Source: Paenibacillus oralis (GTDB taxonomy: Bacteria > Bacillota > Bacilli > Paenibacillales > Paenibacillaceae). From it: a stretch of 64,000 nucleotides of DNA. Below the pieces are notes generated by a model. The model worked only from the letters and a program-made list of their open reading frames with translations. It made no database searches and was not told the DNA's origin. The DNA lies in assembly GCF_003863965.1 (NCBI RefSeq), contig NZ_RRCN01000001.1, forward strand, positions 4,050,304 through 4,114,303, given 5' to 3'. The position numbers and the translations under genes were made by a program. Positions 8,081-16,233 of this stretch are shown piece after piece; the stretch's first letter is position 1; each line of letters begins with the position of its first letter.

Positions 8081-10219
8081 ATGAAAAATAAGTTAAAACG
8101 CATAATTTCCGTTTTTGTTTGCTTCGTTTTAATTTTAAGTATTACTGCTTGCTCCAGTAGTAACACCACTAAAGAAAAAGTCAGTAAACCGTTTGTTTAC
8201 TCAGGCTACACGAAAGCCGAATTTAAAGACTACAAAAAATCTTCTCAATATGTGGAAATGTCCGATGGGACAAAGCTTGCGGTTGATATTTATTTGCCCA
8301 CTAATGGTCCGGAACAAGCAGCGTTTCCTGTGGTTTTCCAGTATACTCCCTATGGACGGGCGTTTATCATGCCGGATGTAAAATGGTATGAAAAACCGTT
8401 TATAAAAAATTCCGTAGGCACCTGGGGGCCGGTATTGGACAGGGCAAACAGCTTCGGCACCGTATATGGCTCAACTGATAAGATGGTAAACCTGTTTTTA
8501 TCGCACGGATATGCTTATGTTTGTGCGGATATGCGCGGAACAGGCGCAAGCTATGGAACCAAAATAGATTTCTCGCCGAAGCTGGCCGAGGACGGTTTTG
8601 AGCTTGTAAACTGGATTGAGGATCAAGTATGGAGTGACGGTAGTGTCGGTATGTTCGGCGGCTCATATCTTGGCTATTCCCAGATTATTACCGCAGGTCA
8701 GACCCCAAAAGCACTAAAAGCTATTTTCCCCGAAGTTTTTCCGATGGACGGTTTCACTGGGGAAATAAGACCCGGCGGCATTTTCCTGTGGGCATATTCA
8801 CAGCTGGATATGCAGAGTTATCTTGAGCATAACTATTACCTGCCGGACGAAGGGTATTATCCGACCGCGCCTGTGGTAGACGAGGACGGCGACGGCAAGC
8901 TGGATGATGAAATACCGCTGGACTTAAACGGCAACGGCACATTTCTAGATGATTACAGTTACCCCGGCAACCCCAACGACCCTCCGCAGTACGCCGATGG
9001 TGAAAAAAGGGAGCACCTCTATTATCTTGGGGTGTACGAGCATCTTGAAAACACACCTTACAGCGATCTGGGCCCAAAAACAGCTTTTATAGACGATGAA
9101 TGGGAATATACAGACGGCGGTAAAACCAAAACGGTAAGTGCCTATAGTGTGGGCCCGTCCAGCGCGTTAGCCGCGATAATGGAAAGCGGTGTCCCGGTAT
9201 ATAATCACGGCGGTTGGATGGACCCTTTTGTACGTGGTACTACCGAGCTGTATTCCACCCTCAAAGACACCAATCCTTCCAAGCTGGTTATTGATGCAGG
9301 ATATCACGAAGGCACTTCGCCCTATTGGGAGTATTTTGGCGAGGACGAGGAGGAAGTGCTTGCAAAATACGGCGTTGAAATGCTGCGCTTCTTTGACCGT
9401 TACCTCAAAGGGATTGAAAACGGCATAGACACAGAACCGCCTGTTTATATTTATAACATGAATGGCGATGGCTGGCGCGCAGAAAATGAATGGCCGCTTG
9501 CAAGGCAGGAAATGAAATCATACTATTTTGCCGAAAATGGAACGCTGGATACTATAATCGCAGCAGCCGGCACCGACCTCTATACTGTTAATTATAAGCA
9601 TGATGCCCGTTGGGGAAAAAGCTATCGAACCAGCCGCTGGCAAATGGCAAGCCCTGATGAGCTACCGGTGCGCACAGAGCTGGATAAGATGAGTCTGACC
9701 TACACAACCGCACCGATGACTCAGGATACAGAAGTTACCGGGCATCCCGTCGTAGATTTCTGGGTATCCTCTACCGCCGACAACGGAGATTTTTTCATCT
9801 ATCTGGAAGATGTAGATGAAAACGGAAAAGCGGTTTTAGTTACGGAAGGGCTTTTGCGCGCTGGATTCAATGGCTTGTATGACAACGACACCATGATACA
9901 AGGTCGTGAAAAGGGCATAGATGTCAAACCCGAATTGCCCTGGCATGGCTATGAAAAATCGCAGTACAATGATGCTGTGTTTGCCAACGGAAGTATCGTG
10001 CAACTGACTGTTGATTTATTACCTACCTCCTGGGTATTTAAGGAAGGTCACAGCATAAGGGTTTCGATTGCCTGTGCGGATTGGCCGACTTTTGAAATCC
10101 TGCCGGAGCTCAGCCCGACAAACAACCCCGACGACCCCGATAACATTGTGCCGGTCATTACGGTGCATAGGGATGGGGAACACCCCTCGCACCTTATGCT
10201 GCCGGTTATTCCAAGGTGA
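8081..10219 (+). CDS. CocE/NonD (peptidase S15) family hydrolase, lipoprotein
   Basis: 712 residues. A lipoprotein signal with lipobox ITAC places Cys24 as the lipidated residue, so the enzyme is surface-anchored. The alpha/beta-hydrolase core carries the nucleophile elbow GGSYLGYS (Ser195), a downstream Asp in GGWMDPFVRGT and His in DAGYHEGTS. The last ~200 residues form the X-Pro dipeptidyl-peptidase C-terminal jelly roll (VTGHPVVDFWVSS). A DEDGDGKLDDE / DLNGNGTFLDD insert resembles paired calcium loops. The family cleaves esters, amides or acyl-peptides. Its operon partner is an M28-like protein, suggesting peptide or amide breakdown at the cell surface. Confidence 0.88.
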   Translation: MKNKLKRIISVFVCFVLILSITACSSSNTTKEKVSKPFVYSGYTKAEFKDYKKSSQYVEMSDGTKLAVDIYLPTNGPEQAAFPVVFQYTPYGRAFIMPDVKWYEKPFIKNSVGTWGPVLDRANSFGTVYGSTDKMVNLFLSHGYAYVCADMRGTGASYGTKIDFSPKLAEDGFELVNWIEDQVWSDGSVGMFGGSYLGYSQIITAGQTPKALKAIFPEVFPMDGFTGEIRPGGIFLWAYSQLDMQSYLEHNYYLPDEGYYPTAPVVDEDGDGKLDDEIPLDLNGNGTFLDDYSYPGNPNDPPQYADGEKREHLYYLGVYEHLENTPYSDLGPKTAFIDDEWEYTDGGKTKTVSAYSVGPSSALAAIMESGVPVYNHGGWMDPFVRGTTELYSTLKDTNPSKLVIDAGYHEGTSPYWEYFGEDEEEVLAKYGVEMLRFFDRYLKGIENGIDTEPPVYIYNMNGDGWRAENEWPLARQEMKSYYFAENGTLDTIIAAAGTDLYTVNYKHDARWGKSYRTSRWQMASPDELPVRTELDKMSLTYTTAPMTQDTEVTGHPVVDFWVSSTADNGDFFIYLEDVDENGKAVLVTEGLLRAGFNGLYDNDTMIQGREKGIDVKPELPWHGYEKSQYNDAVFANGSIVQLTVDLLPTSWVFKEGHSIRVSIACADWPTFEILPELSPTNNPDDPDNIVPVITVHRDGEHPSHLMLPVIPR

Positions 10220-10230
10220 GAGAGGATAAA

Positions 10231-10779
10231 ATGAGCCTGAATGTACGTCCTGTTTACAAACGGTTAAAAGAGTATGAACAAATAAAAGAATTGATAATCA
10301 GCGAGCGATTTCCTATGTGGTTTTTGCTTTGGAAGGCAAGAAGCAATTTTGCAGACTTTCTGGCGCTGTATGATGATGATCGGTTTGTCGGTGTGACATA
10401 TTTGGTTACAAGCCGGGATTTGACATTCGTTATGTATTTGGCGATTGACGGTGAAATCAGGTCAAAGGGCTATGGCAAAAAGGCGCTGGAAACAATTCAG
10501 TCACAGCACCCCGGCAACCGCATCATCTTGAATATAGAAGCAATAGAAGAAAGCGCAGATAATTATGAACAAAGAGTAAAGCGCAAATTTTTCTATACAA
10601 AAAATGGATTTATTAATACAGCCTTGCAATATTTAGAGGGTGAGGACAAATTATTTTGGATCCATTCAGTCTGCTCGAATCCGGTTCCTGTACTGCTTAG
10701 GGGTTACTCCCGTGTGTTTCTTGAAGACCTTAATAAAATGCGACTGATCATAAAAGGTGAGCCGTGCTCCGATGGTTGA
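10231..10779 (+). CDS. GNAT-like acetyltransferase with a foreign C-terminus
   Basis: 182 residues from the ATG at 10231, preceded by GAGAGAGG; a GTG at 10216 would overlap the previous stop and has no better site. GNAT features are visible (FVGVTYLV, YLAIDGEIRSKGYGKKALE, KFFYTKNGFINTA). After FWIHS (about base 10668) the last ~37 residues are simply the antisense of the 3' end of the convergent AraC gene, which itself is normal. The natural GNAT 3' end was therefore probably lost at a rearrangement joint near 10660-10670. Whether it still folds is unclear. Confidence 0.7.
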   Translation: MSLNVRPVYKRLKEYEQIKELIISERFPMWFLLWKARSNFADFLALYDDDRFVGVTYLVTSRDLTFVMYLAIDGEIRSKGYGKKALETIQSQHPGNRIILNIEAIEESADNYEQRVKRKFFYTKNGFINTALQYLEGEDKLFWIHSVCSNPVPVLLRGYSRVFLEDLNKMRLIIKGEPCSDG

Positions 10780-11910
10780 AATCGGCTCACCCGAATGGGT
10801 GAGCAGCTTTTTTGCCTGTTCGATTCGTTCCCATTGAATATAGTTCATTAATGTCAGCCCGGTTTCCTTCTTGAATAACTGTGACAAATATTCGGGGTTA
10901 AGCCCGGACAGCTCCGCAAGCTTCTGTAAACGAATTTCTTCGAACAGATGGCGGTAGATGTATTCCTTGCAAACATAGACCGGTTTCGAAACACTGTTTT
11001 TACGGCATTGGGCAACACGGTCGGCGAAATCCAACATCGCTTGGATGGCGGCGGCCTCTACCGTTTTAACCTCGTTCAGTTCTTCGATATGTTGAATTTG
11101 CATATTGCAGAGCGTAAAGGCTAATTCCTCATACAAGCCTCCTTCGATAGCCGCAAGCATGCTGATGGAGACTCCGTTTATCGCGAGGTTTTTCACGCTG
11201 CGAAGATGGCTGCGATTAGAGAGTACTTCGGTTTCATCGTAAGTAGCTTCGGCCAGCTTCTGCATCAGTTCGGTTTTATTCCCGCTGCGAATTAAAGCAA
11301 ACATTTGGTTCGCCCTTTCGATCCCCTCATGGAAGATGGAAAACTCGCGGCGCTCCGCCAGGGCAAGCTCCACTTTCTCCTTCTGCCGATTCGGAAGTCC
11401 ATATTGCAAGCTGGATTGAAGCACGTCCGTAATATCCAATGATTCCCGGTTGATCATCCAGTTGGTCAATACGCCGATATGCAGCATTCGCAGGCGGTTC
11501 ATGACCGGGAGGCTGTTCCAATACTCTATCCATCTTGTTCGCTCCGGATAAAGTAACCCGTAATCGTTTAAGAGATTGGCGCAAATCTCGTCATTCAGCT
11601 TTTGCCGGATGGCCGGGCCGATGACGATGACAGCTTGACCATGGCTGTTTTGTTTAACTGGCAGAACGATAAATTGCTCCATGAAATTGGTTTCGCGGAG
11701 AATCGGGCTATGCAAATCCGTTCCTTGACTTACCACAGAACGGAAAAGCTCAGCCGGATCCGCAAAGAAGGGATGAGGTGAAAGGCTGGCGTTTAAGATC
11801 ATATCCGCTTCAAAGTCGGCATTCAGTTGGCAATAAACCGGAAGCTGCAAACTTTCATGAAGCTGTTTGCACAGATAGGCCAGGCCGGGAGGATCAATTA
11901 TAGTGAGCAT
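10666..11910 (-). CDS. AraC family transcriptional regulator
   Basis: 414 residues, with GAGG eight bases before the ATG. The C-terminal ~100 residues are a standard double HTH (IRLQKLAELSGLNPEYLSQL, ARLTFYDQSHFIKVFKKHTG). The ~300-residue N-terminal region resembles a sensor module found in other Bacillota AraC proteins (VIVIGPAIRQK) and is not a simple cupin. It is divergent from the SDR gene at 12224 across 313 bp that includes a MITE-like repeat, and may control it. Its 3' end overlaps the GNAT gene by 114 bp. Confidence 0.88.
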   Translation of the reverse strand: MLTIIDPPGLAYLCKQLHESLQLPVYCQLNADFEADMILNASLSPHPFFADPAELFRSVVSQGTDLHSPILRETNFMEQFIVLPVKQNSHGQAVIVIGPAIRQKLNDEICANLLNDYGLLYPERTRWIEYWNSLPVMNRLRMLHIGVLTNWMINRESLDITDVLQSSLQYGLPNRQKEKVELALAERREFSIFHEGIERANQMFALIRSGNKTELMQKLAEATYDETEVLSNRSHLRSVKNLAINGVSISMLAAIEGGLYEELAFTLCNMQIQHIEELNEVKTVEAAAIQAMLDFADRVAQCRKNSVSKPVYVCKEYIYRHLFEEIRLQKLAELSGLNPEYLSQLFKKETGLTLMNYIQWERIEQAKKLLTHSGEPISTIGARLTFYDQSHFIKVFKKHTGVTPKQYRNRIRAD

Positions 11911-11991
11911 CGCATAAACCTCGATTTCTTACCATTTTTCTTTGTAATATACCATATTTCCAGGCGAGTGTATGCCATACTTATAGTGCGT

Positions 11992-12167
11992 GTTCTAAAA
12001 GTCGGGTTTTCAGGACCGAGAAGGTTGGATGAAGCTAGGGACTGAGTAGCGGAGCGTAGGAATTACCTACGTGAGCAACGGAAGGCCCGGCTAAATTCAA
12101 GATTCGACGCCCGATCCACTTCATGAATTGCTTCGTCATGGAAAGATGGCTTTTTGAACTACCTCTT
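11992..12167. repeat. MITE-like palindromic repeat element
   Basis: About 170 bp between GTTCTAAAAGTC (left) and GGCTTTTTGAAC plus TACCTCT (right): the termini are imperfect inverted repeats. An internal hairpin CGTAGG-AATTA-CCTACG lies at 12055-12071. No open frame fits. The right end (CTTTTTGAACTACCTCT) recurs inverted at 62056-62073 between hydG and hydE, which supports a dispersed family. It separates the AraC regulator from the SDR gene. Confidence 0.7.
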
Positions 12168-12223
12168 ATAGGTGTAAGGGCTTTCTAAGCTCCATTAGAA
12201 CAATAAGGGAAAGTGAGGTAACG

Positions 12224-13225
12224 ATGATGACCAAAAGATTAGAAGGTAAGGTAGCTGTTGTGACAGGATCCGGACAGGGCGTAGGGAGAGGGATTGCGCT
12301 TGTCCTGGCTCGTGAAGGAGCCAAAGTCGTTACCAACAACCGCAAACCGGGATCGACCGGCGTGGCTTCCTTCAAGAAGGAACTTGATGAACAGTTCAAC
12401 GATGAAGAGCGGACGAAACTTCTCACATTAAAAGGCGATGCTGAAAGTACTGCGAACGAAATCATCAAGGCGGGCGGGGAGGCTGTACCTTTTTATGGCG
12501 ATGTGTCTGACTATGCCACGGCAGGCAAGTTGATTCAAACGGCCGTCGATGCATTTGGGAGAGTCGATATCCTGGTCAATAACGCAGCGGGTCTTGGATT
12601 CGGGATGTTGGCAACGACCTCGGAAGCAGATTGGGATTATCAAACGGTACCGAAACTCAAAGGTGCTTTCAACTGCTTGAGCCATGCGCTTCCTTTCATG
12701 ATGGAGCAGAAGTCCGGACGTATCCTTAATGTCGCCTCCGACGCGTGGGTGGGAATCGCCGGGCTCGGCGCGTACAGTGCCGCGAACTCCGGGATTGTCG
12801 GCCTGACGAAGGCAGCAGCGAAGGAATTGTGGCCATTTGGCATAACCTGCAACGCTTTTTGTCCCCAAGCCGCTTCACGCGGCCACGTCAATTTTCGCGC
12901 AACACTAAGAGAGTTGATGAAGGCCCAAGGGATCACCATGGAGGTTAACGAAGCGAAAATGAAGGAAGTCGAAGAGGCGCATGGACCGGCGGAAAATATG
13001 GCGCCGTTCGTCGCTTATTTGGCTACCGAAGAAGCAGGCTTCATCAGCGGCGCGGTGTTTTCGATCACGGCCAACGGACGAGTTGCCTTTTACTCGGATC
13101 CTGAACCGGCTGGCGAGATCAAGAAAAACGATGGTCCTTGGACGGTGGAGGAATTAATTAAAACCGTTCCTGAAAATTTATTGAAAGATTATGCGTCCAT
13201 CGCCACGCGTAATGAATGGGCCTAG
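12224..13225 (+). CDS. SDR family oxidoreductase lacking the catalytic Lys
   Basis: 333 residues, longer than classical SDRs by a ~35-residue insertion after the first beta-alpha-beta unit and a C-terminal extension. The Rossmann motif TGSGQGVGRGIA (14-25), NNAAG (119-123), Ser172 (NVASDAW) and Tyr184 are present. The YxxxK motif reads YSAAN, so Lys188 is replaced by Asn. Cofactor binding is likely, but ordinary proton relay is compromised. The gene is divergent from an AraC regulator and is followed by a C-terminal remnant of a hydrolase-like gene, its likely lost operon partner. Confidence 0.85.
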   Translation: MMTKRLEGKVAVVTGSGQGVGRGIALVLAREGAKVVTNNRKPGSTGVASFKKELDEQFNDEERTKLLTLKGDAESTANEIIKAGGEAVPFYGDVSDYATAGKLIQTAVDAFGRVDILVNNAAGLGFGMLATTSEADWDYQTVPKLKGAFNCLSHALPFMMEQKSGRILNVASDAWVGIAGLGAYSAANSGIVGLTKAAAKELWPFGITCNAFCPQAASRGHVNFRATLRELMKAQGITMEVNEAKMKEVEEAHGPAENMAPFVAYLATEEAGFISGAVFSITANGRVAFYSDPEPAGEIKKNDGPWTVEELIKTVPENLLKDYASIATRNEWA

Positions 13226-13269
13226 TTTAGCAGCGCAGCGCTTTCCGAAGCGAGCTTTGTACGAAGCGA

Positions 13270-13391
13270 TACTTACAAAGCCCGGCACTTATTTTCCCGT
13301 ATTGCACGCAGCATTGAATCGGAAAGGCAACGGCAACGACGTGTATACTCAAGTTCTGAATCTTGGCTGCGCAAGGGTAGTTGTGAAATAG
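13270..13391 (+). pseudogene. Second remnant of the C-terminal domain of the gene at 1-1341
   Basis: The segment encodes KPGTYFPVLHAALNRKGNGN, then VYTQVLNLGCARVVVK and TAG. It is collinear with the last 40 residues of the protein at 1-1341 (KPGTYFPVLRAASQREGN, IYTQILNLSRVRVVVK). It starts 45 bp after the SDR stop, with everything upstream of the domain end deleted. Confidence 0.8.
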
Positions 13392-13410
13392 TATGAATAG
13401 ATTGGCATTT

Positions 13411-13457
13411 AAAAATAAACGCCTTGCCTTAATACAAAAAGGCAGGGCGTTTATTTT
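13411..13457. terminator. Terminator hairpin at the 3' end of the Rpn gene
   Basis: AAAATAAACGCCTTGCC / GGCAGGGCGTTTATTTT forms a long stem with A/T tracts on both sides, so it can act in both directions. An equivalent hairpin stands at the same place in the second Rpn copy (36884-36932). Confidence 0.8.
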
Positions 13458-13462
13458 GCGAA

Positions 13463-14332
13463 TTATTGAACGGACTTTAAAGATTCGACCTCATCTTTCG
13501 TTAATCCGCTCGCTTTCACGATGACGGAAACCTCAACGCCCAAGGCTAGCAAGTTCTTGGCAATTTCCATGGCTTTCTTTTGTTCTCCCTTTGCCATGCC
13601 TCTATCCGTCGCCCATTCAATCATGGACGCCTCATCATGCAGGTATTTCTGGCGCTCTTCGTACTTGCGGCGGGCTTCCCGATCCAGACTCAAAAACTCC
13701 AGCGTATCCATCGCTTTCTTCAAGTTTGGTTCATTCATCTTCAGCACCTCCCAGTTGGATTTGTCGGCACTTTTCAGGAAAAGCAGCCAGTTCACCAAAC
13801 CGCCCTCCATCGAAATCGACTGATCATCCAGTTTGGATAGTTCCATAACATGCACTTCAATGTCTTCGCATAGTTCAAGACCCGTGTGATCTTCCCGTAA
13901 ATGATAGACATTATGATACCGGTCGTTGGCAATGGCCGTGAAATTCAAAATATTGATCGTAACGCATTTTTTCAGTAGCTTGTAGGATTGCCCTTCCTGC
14001 AACTGGCTGGAATAGCGCCTGCTCCAATAGTAGAGCGTCCGTTTCTCAATGTCGTATTTATTGAAAAGCTGCATCTCCACGTTAATAAGTTGGCCTTCCG
14101 TAGTTTTAGCCCAAATGTCGAAGATCGATTGTTTGTCAAGCGGAGCGTCCTTATCCGTATAAGGATTCAAGAGGACGATTTCCGTCAGCGGCGGTTCGCC
14201 CGATTCTGCAAAGGTTCGATTTAAGAAGGCCAGGAGTATATCTTTATTGTCTTCACTGCCAAAAATCCGCTTAAAAACGAAATCATTCCGTGGATCAAGA
14301 AGTTCAGTCGTCAATTTGACATTCAACTCCAT
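13463..14332 (-). CDS. Rpn family recombination-promoting nuclease (PD-(D/E)XK)
   Basis: 289 residues from MELNVKL at 14332; a longer in-frame start at 14392 is not shared with the sister copy. The family opening LLDPRNDFVFKRIFG is followed by the PD-(D/E)XK core SIFDIWAKTTEGQLINVEMQ at about residues 69-88, then YWSRRYSSQL. The C-terminal third is charged and helical (KYEERQKYLHDEASM, GEQKKAMEIAKNLLALG), as in other Rpn proteins. The family is known to raise RecA-independent recombination in E. coli. The ribosome site is weak. Terminators flank the gene on both sides. Confidence 0.9.
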   Translation of the reverse strand: MELNVKLTTELLDPRNDFVFKRIFGSEDNKDILLAFLNRTFAESGEPPLTEIVLLNPYTDKDAPLDKQSIFDIWAKTTEGQLINVEMQLFNKYDIEKRTLYYWSRRYSSQLQEGQSYKLLKKCVTINILNFTAIANDRYHNVYHLREDHTGLELCEDIEVHVMELSKLDDQSISMEGGLVNWLLFLKSADKSNWEVLKMNEPNLKKAMDTLEFLSLDREARRKYEERQKYLHDEASMIEWATDRGMAKGEQKKAMEIAKNLLALGVEVSVIVKASGLTKDEVESLKSVQ

Positions 14333-14361
14333 TTCTTTTATTGTATCACAATTTAGGCAAA

Positions 14362-14411
14362 CAAAAAGCCGCTCCAATACGCAGCCAAACAAAGGCTCGT
14401 ATTAAAGCGGC
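14362..14411 (-). terminator. Terminator hairpin upstream of rpn copy 1
   Basis: The dyad GCCGCT..AATACG..AGCC / GGCT..CGTATT..AGCGGC is followed on the minus strand by TTTTTG. It lies 30 bp before the rpn start and would block transcription entering from upstream. It is conserved in copy 2. Confidence 0.7.
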
Positions 14412-14620
14412 ATGTGCTTCACGCCAGTTAAATTATGGTTAGAGTATACCTGATTATTATGAATGCTGCAACTAATTGCTTACTATAAAGCCCCTTATTT
14501 ACGATAAGTTATCTGAATTAAACATCACCAACACATACCCAGTAATTTGAAATATAAAACAATAAAGGCATGAATAGTGTTAATTATTTTTAATATATAG
14601 CAATTTTTTTGTATTTACCA

Positions 14621-14649
14621 TTGACTGAAAACGGTTTAAATAATAATAT
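14621..14649 (+). promoter_or_regulatory. Sigma-A promoter of iolA operon with embedded cre
   Basis: TTGACT (14621-14626), a 17-bp spacer and TAATAT (14644-14649). The spacer contains TGAAAACGGTTTAA (14626-14639), one mismatch from the CcpA cre consensus TGWAANCGNTNWCA, so carbon catabolite repression is expected. Confidence 0.78.
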
Positions 14650-14661
14650 ATGACCATAAGT

Positions 14662-14677
14662 TGATCAACTGTTATCA
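14662..14677 (+). promoter_or_regulatory. Candidate IolR operator O1
   Basis: TGATCAACTGTTATCA lies just downstream of the -10. The core ATCAAC-W-GTTA is shared with sites at 23311 and 30051, each before another inositol transcription unit. Confidence 0.6.
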
Positions 14678-14721
14678 AAAAATTGCTTGAAGGTTGGAAT
14701 TTTTGAAACAAGGAGGATACT

Positions 14722-16197
14722 ATGATGACGCAGGTGTCGGAAGTGGAGATTTTAAAAAATTACATTAATGGTGAATGGGTGGAGAGTACCACCGACCGTT
14801 ATGAAGATGTGTACAACCCGGCGACAAACGAGGTTATCGCCCGTGTTCCCTTATCGACGAAAGAAGAAATTGATCATGCGGTTGAAGCCGCGGCCGAGGC
14901 TTTTAAAAGTTGGCAGAAAGTGGCCGTACCCCGCCGGGCCCGGATTTTGTTCAACTATCAGCAACTGTTGACCCGGCACAAAGAGGAATTGGCCAAGCTG
15001 ATCACGCTTGAAAACGGCAAAAACCTGACCGAGGCTTTGGGCGAAGTGGGGCGTGGCATCGAAAACGTAGAATTTGCCGCCGGAGCCCCGACGTTAATGA
15101 TGGGCGATTCGCTGGCCAGCATCGCCACGGATGTAGAAGCTGTTAATTATCGCTATCCGCTTGGCGTAGTGGGAGGAATTGCACCCTTCAACTTTCCGAT
15201 GATGGTGCCCTGCTGGATGTTTCCGATGGCGATCGCGCTCGGCAACACGTTTATATTGAAGCCGTCGGAGCGTACACCACTGCTGACCAGACGGCTGGCG
15301 GAGCTGTTCGAGGAGGCCGGATTGCCTAAAGGCGTGTTCAATGTTGTATACGGGGCTCACGATGTCGTAAACGGTATTCTTGATCATCCGGAAGTCAAGG
15401 CGGTCTCCTTTGTCGGTTCGAAGCCGGTCGGCGAATATGTGTTCAAGCGCGGCAGCCAAAACCTGAAACGGGTGCAGGCGTTGACCGGAGCCAAAAATCA
15501 TACCATTGTGCTGAATGACGCTAATCTGGAGGACACGGTGACCAATGTGATCAGCGCCGCTTTCGGATCGGCCGGAGAACGATGCATGGCCTGCGCAGTG
15601 GTTACCGTGGAAGAGGGGATCGCGGATGAATTCATCGCCCTTCTCAAGGAAAAGGCGCAGAGCGCTAAAATCGGCAACGGTTTGGACGACGGGGTGTTTC
15701 TTGGCCCGGTAATCCGGGAAGAGAATAAACAGCGGACTCTTCGATATATCGAAAAAGGCCTGGAAGAGGGAGCGGCTCTAATCTGCGACGGACGGGATAA
15801 CGTGCCGGATCAAGGTTATTTTGTCGGGCCAACGATTTTTGAAAATGTAACGACGGATATGACGATTTGGAAGGAGGAAATTTTTGCGCCGGTACTGTCC
15901 GTGATCCGCGTGAAAAACCTCAAGGAGGCGGTGGAGATCGCCAACCGGTCGGAATTCGCCAATGGAGCCTGCATTTTTACCTCCAATGCATCCGCCATCC
16001 GGTATTTCCGGGAAAACATCGATGCCGGGATGCTGGGCGTAAACCTGGGCGTGCCCGCGCCGATGGCCTTCTTCCCGTTCTCGGGCTGGAAGTCCTCCTT
16101 CTTCGGCACGTTGCACGCCAACGGCAAAGACAGTGTGGACTTCTATACGCATAAGAAGGTCGTGACTGCCCGATATGCAACGCCGGCTTTTGAATAA
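14722..16197 (+). CDS. iolA: Methylmalonate-semialdehyde dehydrogenase (acylating)
   Basis: 491 residues, ribosome site AAGGAGG. It is an ALDH-superfamily enzyme of the MmsA/IolA type: NAD-binding [24 protein letters not shown], and catalytic Cys288 in [10 protein letters not shown]. The usual ALDH catalytic Glu is absent (LTGAKNH), as is typical for CoA-acylating MmsA. It converts malonate semialdehyde to acetyl-CoA and CO2, the last step of myo-inositol breakdown, in the cytosol. It is the first gene of the iolA-iolJ-iolC-gntP-IMPase unit. Confidence 0.96.
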   Translation: MMTQVSEVEILKNYINGEWVESTTDRYEDVYNPATNEVIARVPLSTKEEIDHAVEAAAEAFKSWQKVAVPRRARILFNYQQLLTRHKEELAKLITLENGKNLTEALGEVGRGIENVEFAAGAPTLMMGDSLASIATDVEAVNYRYPLGVVGGIAPFNFPMMVPCWMFPMAIALGNTFILKPSERTPLLTRRLAELFEEAGLPKGVFNVVYGAHDVVNGILDHPEVKAVSFVGSKPVGEYVFKRGSQNLKRVQALTGAKNHTIVLNDANLEDTVTNVISAAFGSAGERCMACAVVTVEEGIADEFIALLKEKAQSAKIGNGLDDGVFLGPVIREENKQRTLRYIEKGLEEGAALICDGRDNVPDQGYFVGPTIFENVTTDMTIWKEEIFAPVLSVIRVKNLKEAVEIANRSEFANGACIFTSNASAIRYFRENIDAGMLGVNLGVPAPMAFFPFSGWKSSFFGTLHANGKDSVDFYTHKKVVTARYATPAFE

Positions 16198-16233
16198 TCA
16201 TCATGTTCATGGTAGTTGGGAGGTAAGAGACTA

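Larger units (their letters stand above)
13411..14480 (-). repeat. Rpn unit, copy 1 (intact)
   Basis: A ~1.07-kb block (3' terminator, rpn gene, 5' terminator hairpin and ~70 bp beyond) is repeated with high identity at 36884-37863. The identity ends at ...CTAATTGCT in both copies. No transposase or target duplication was recognised. Confidence 0.8.
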
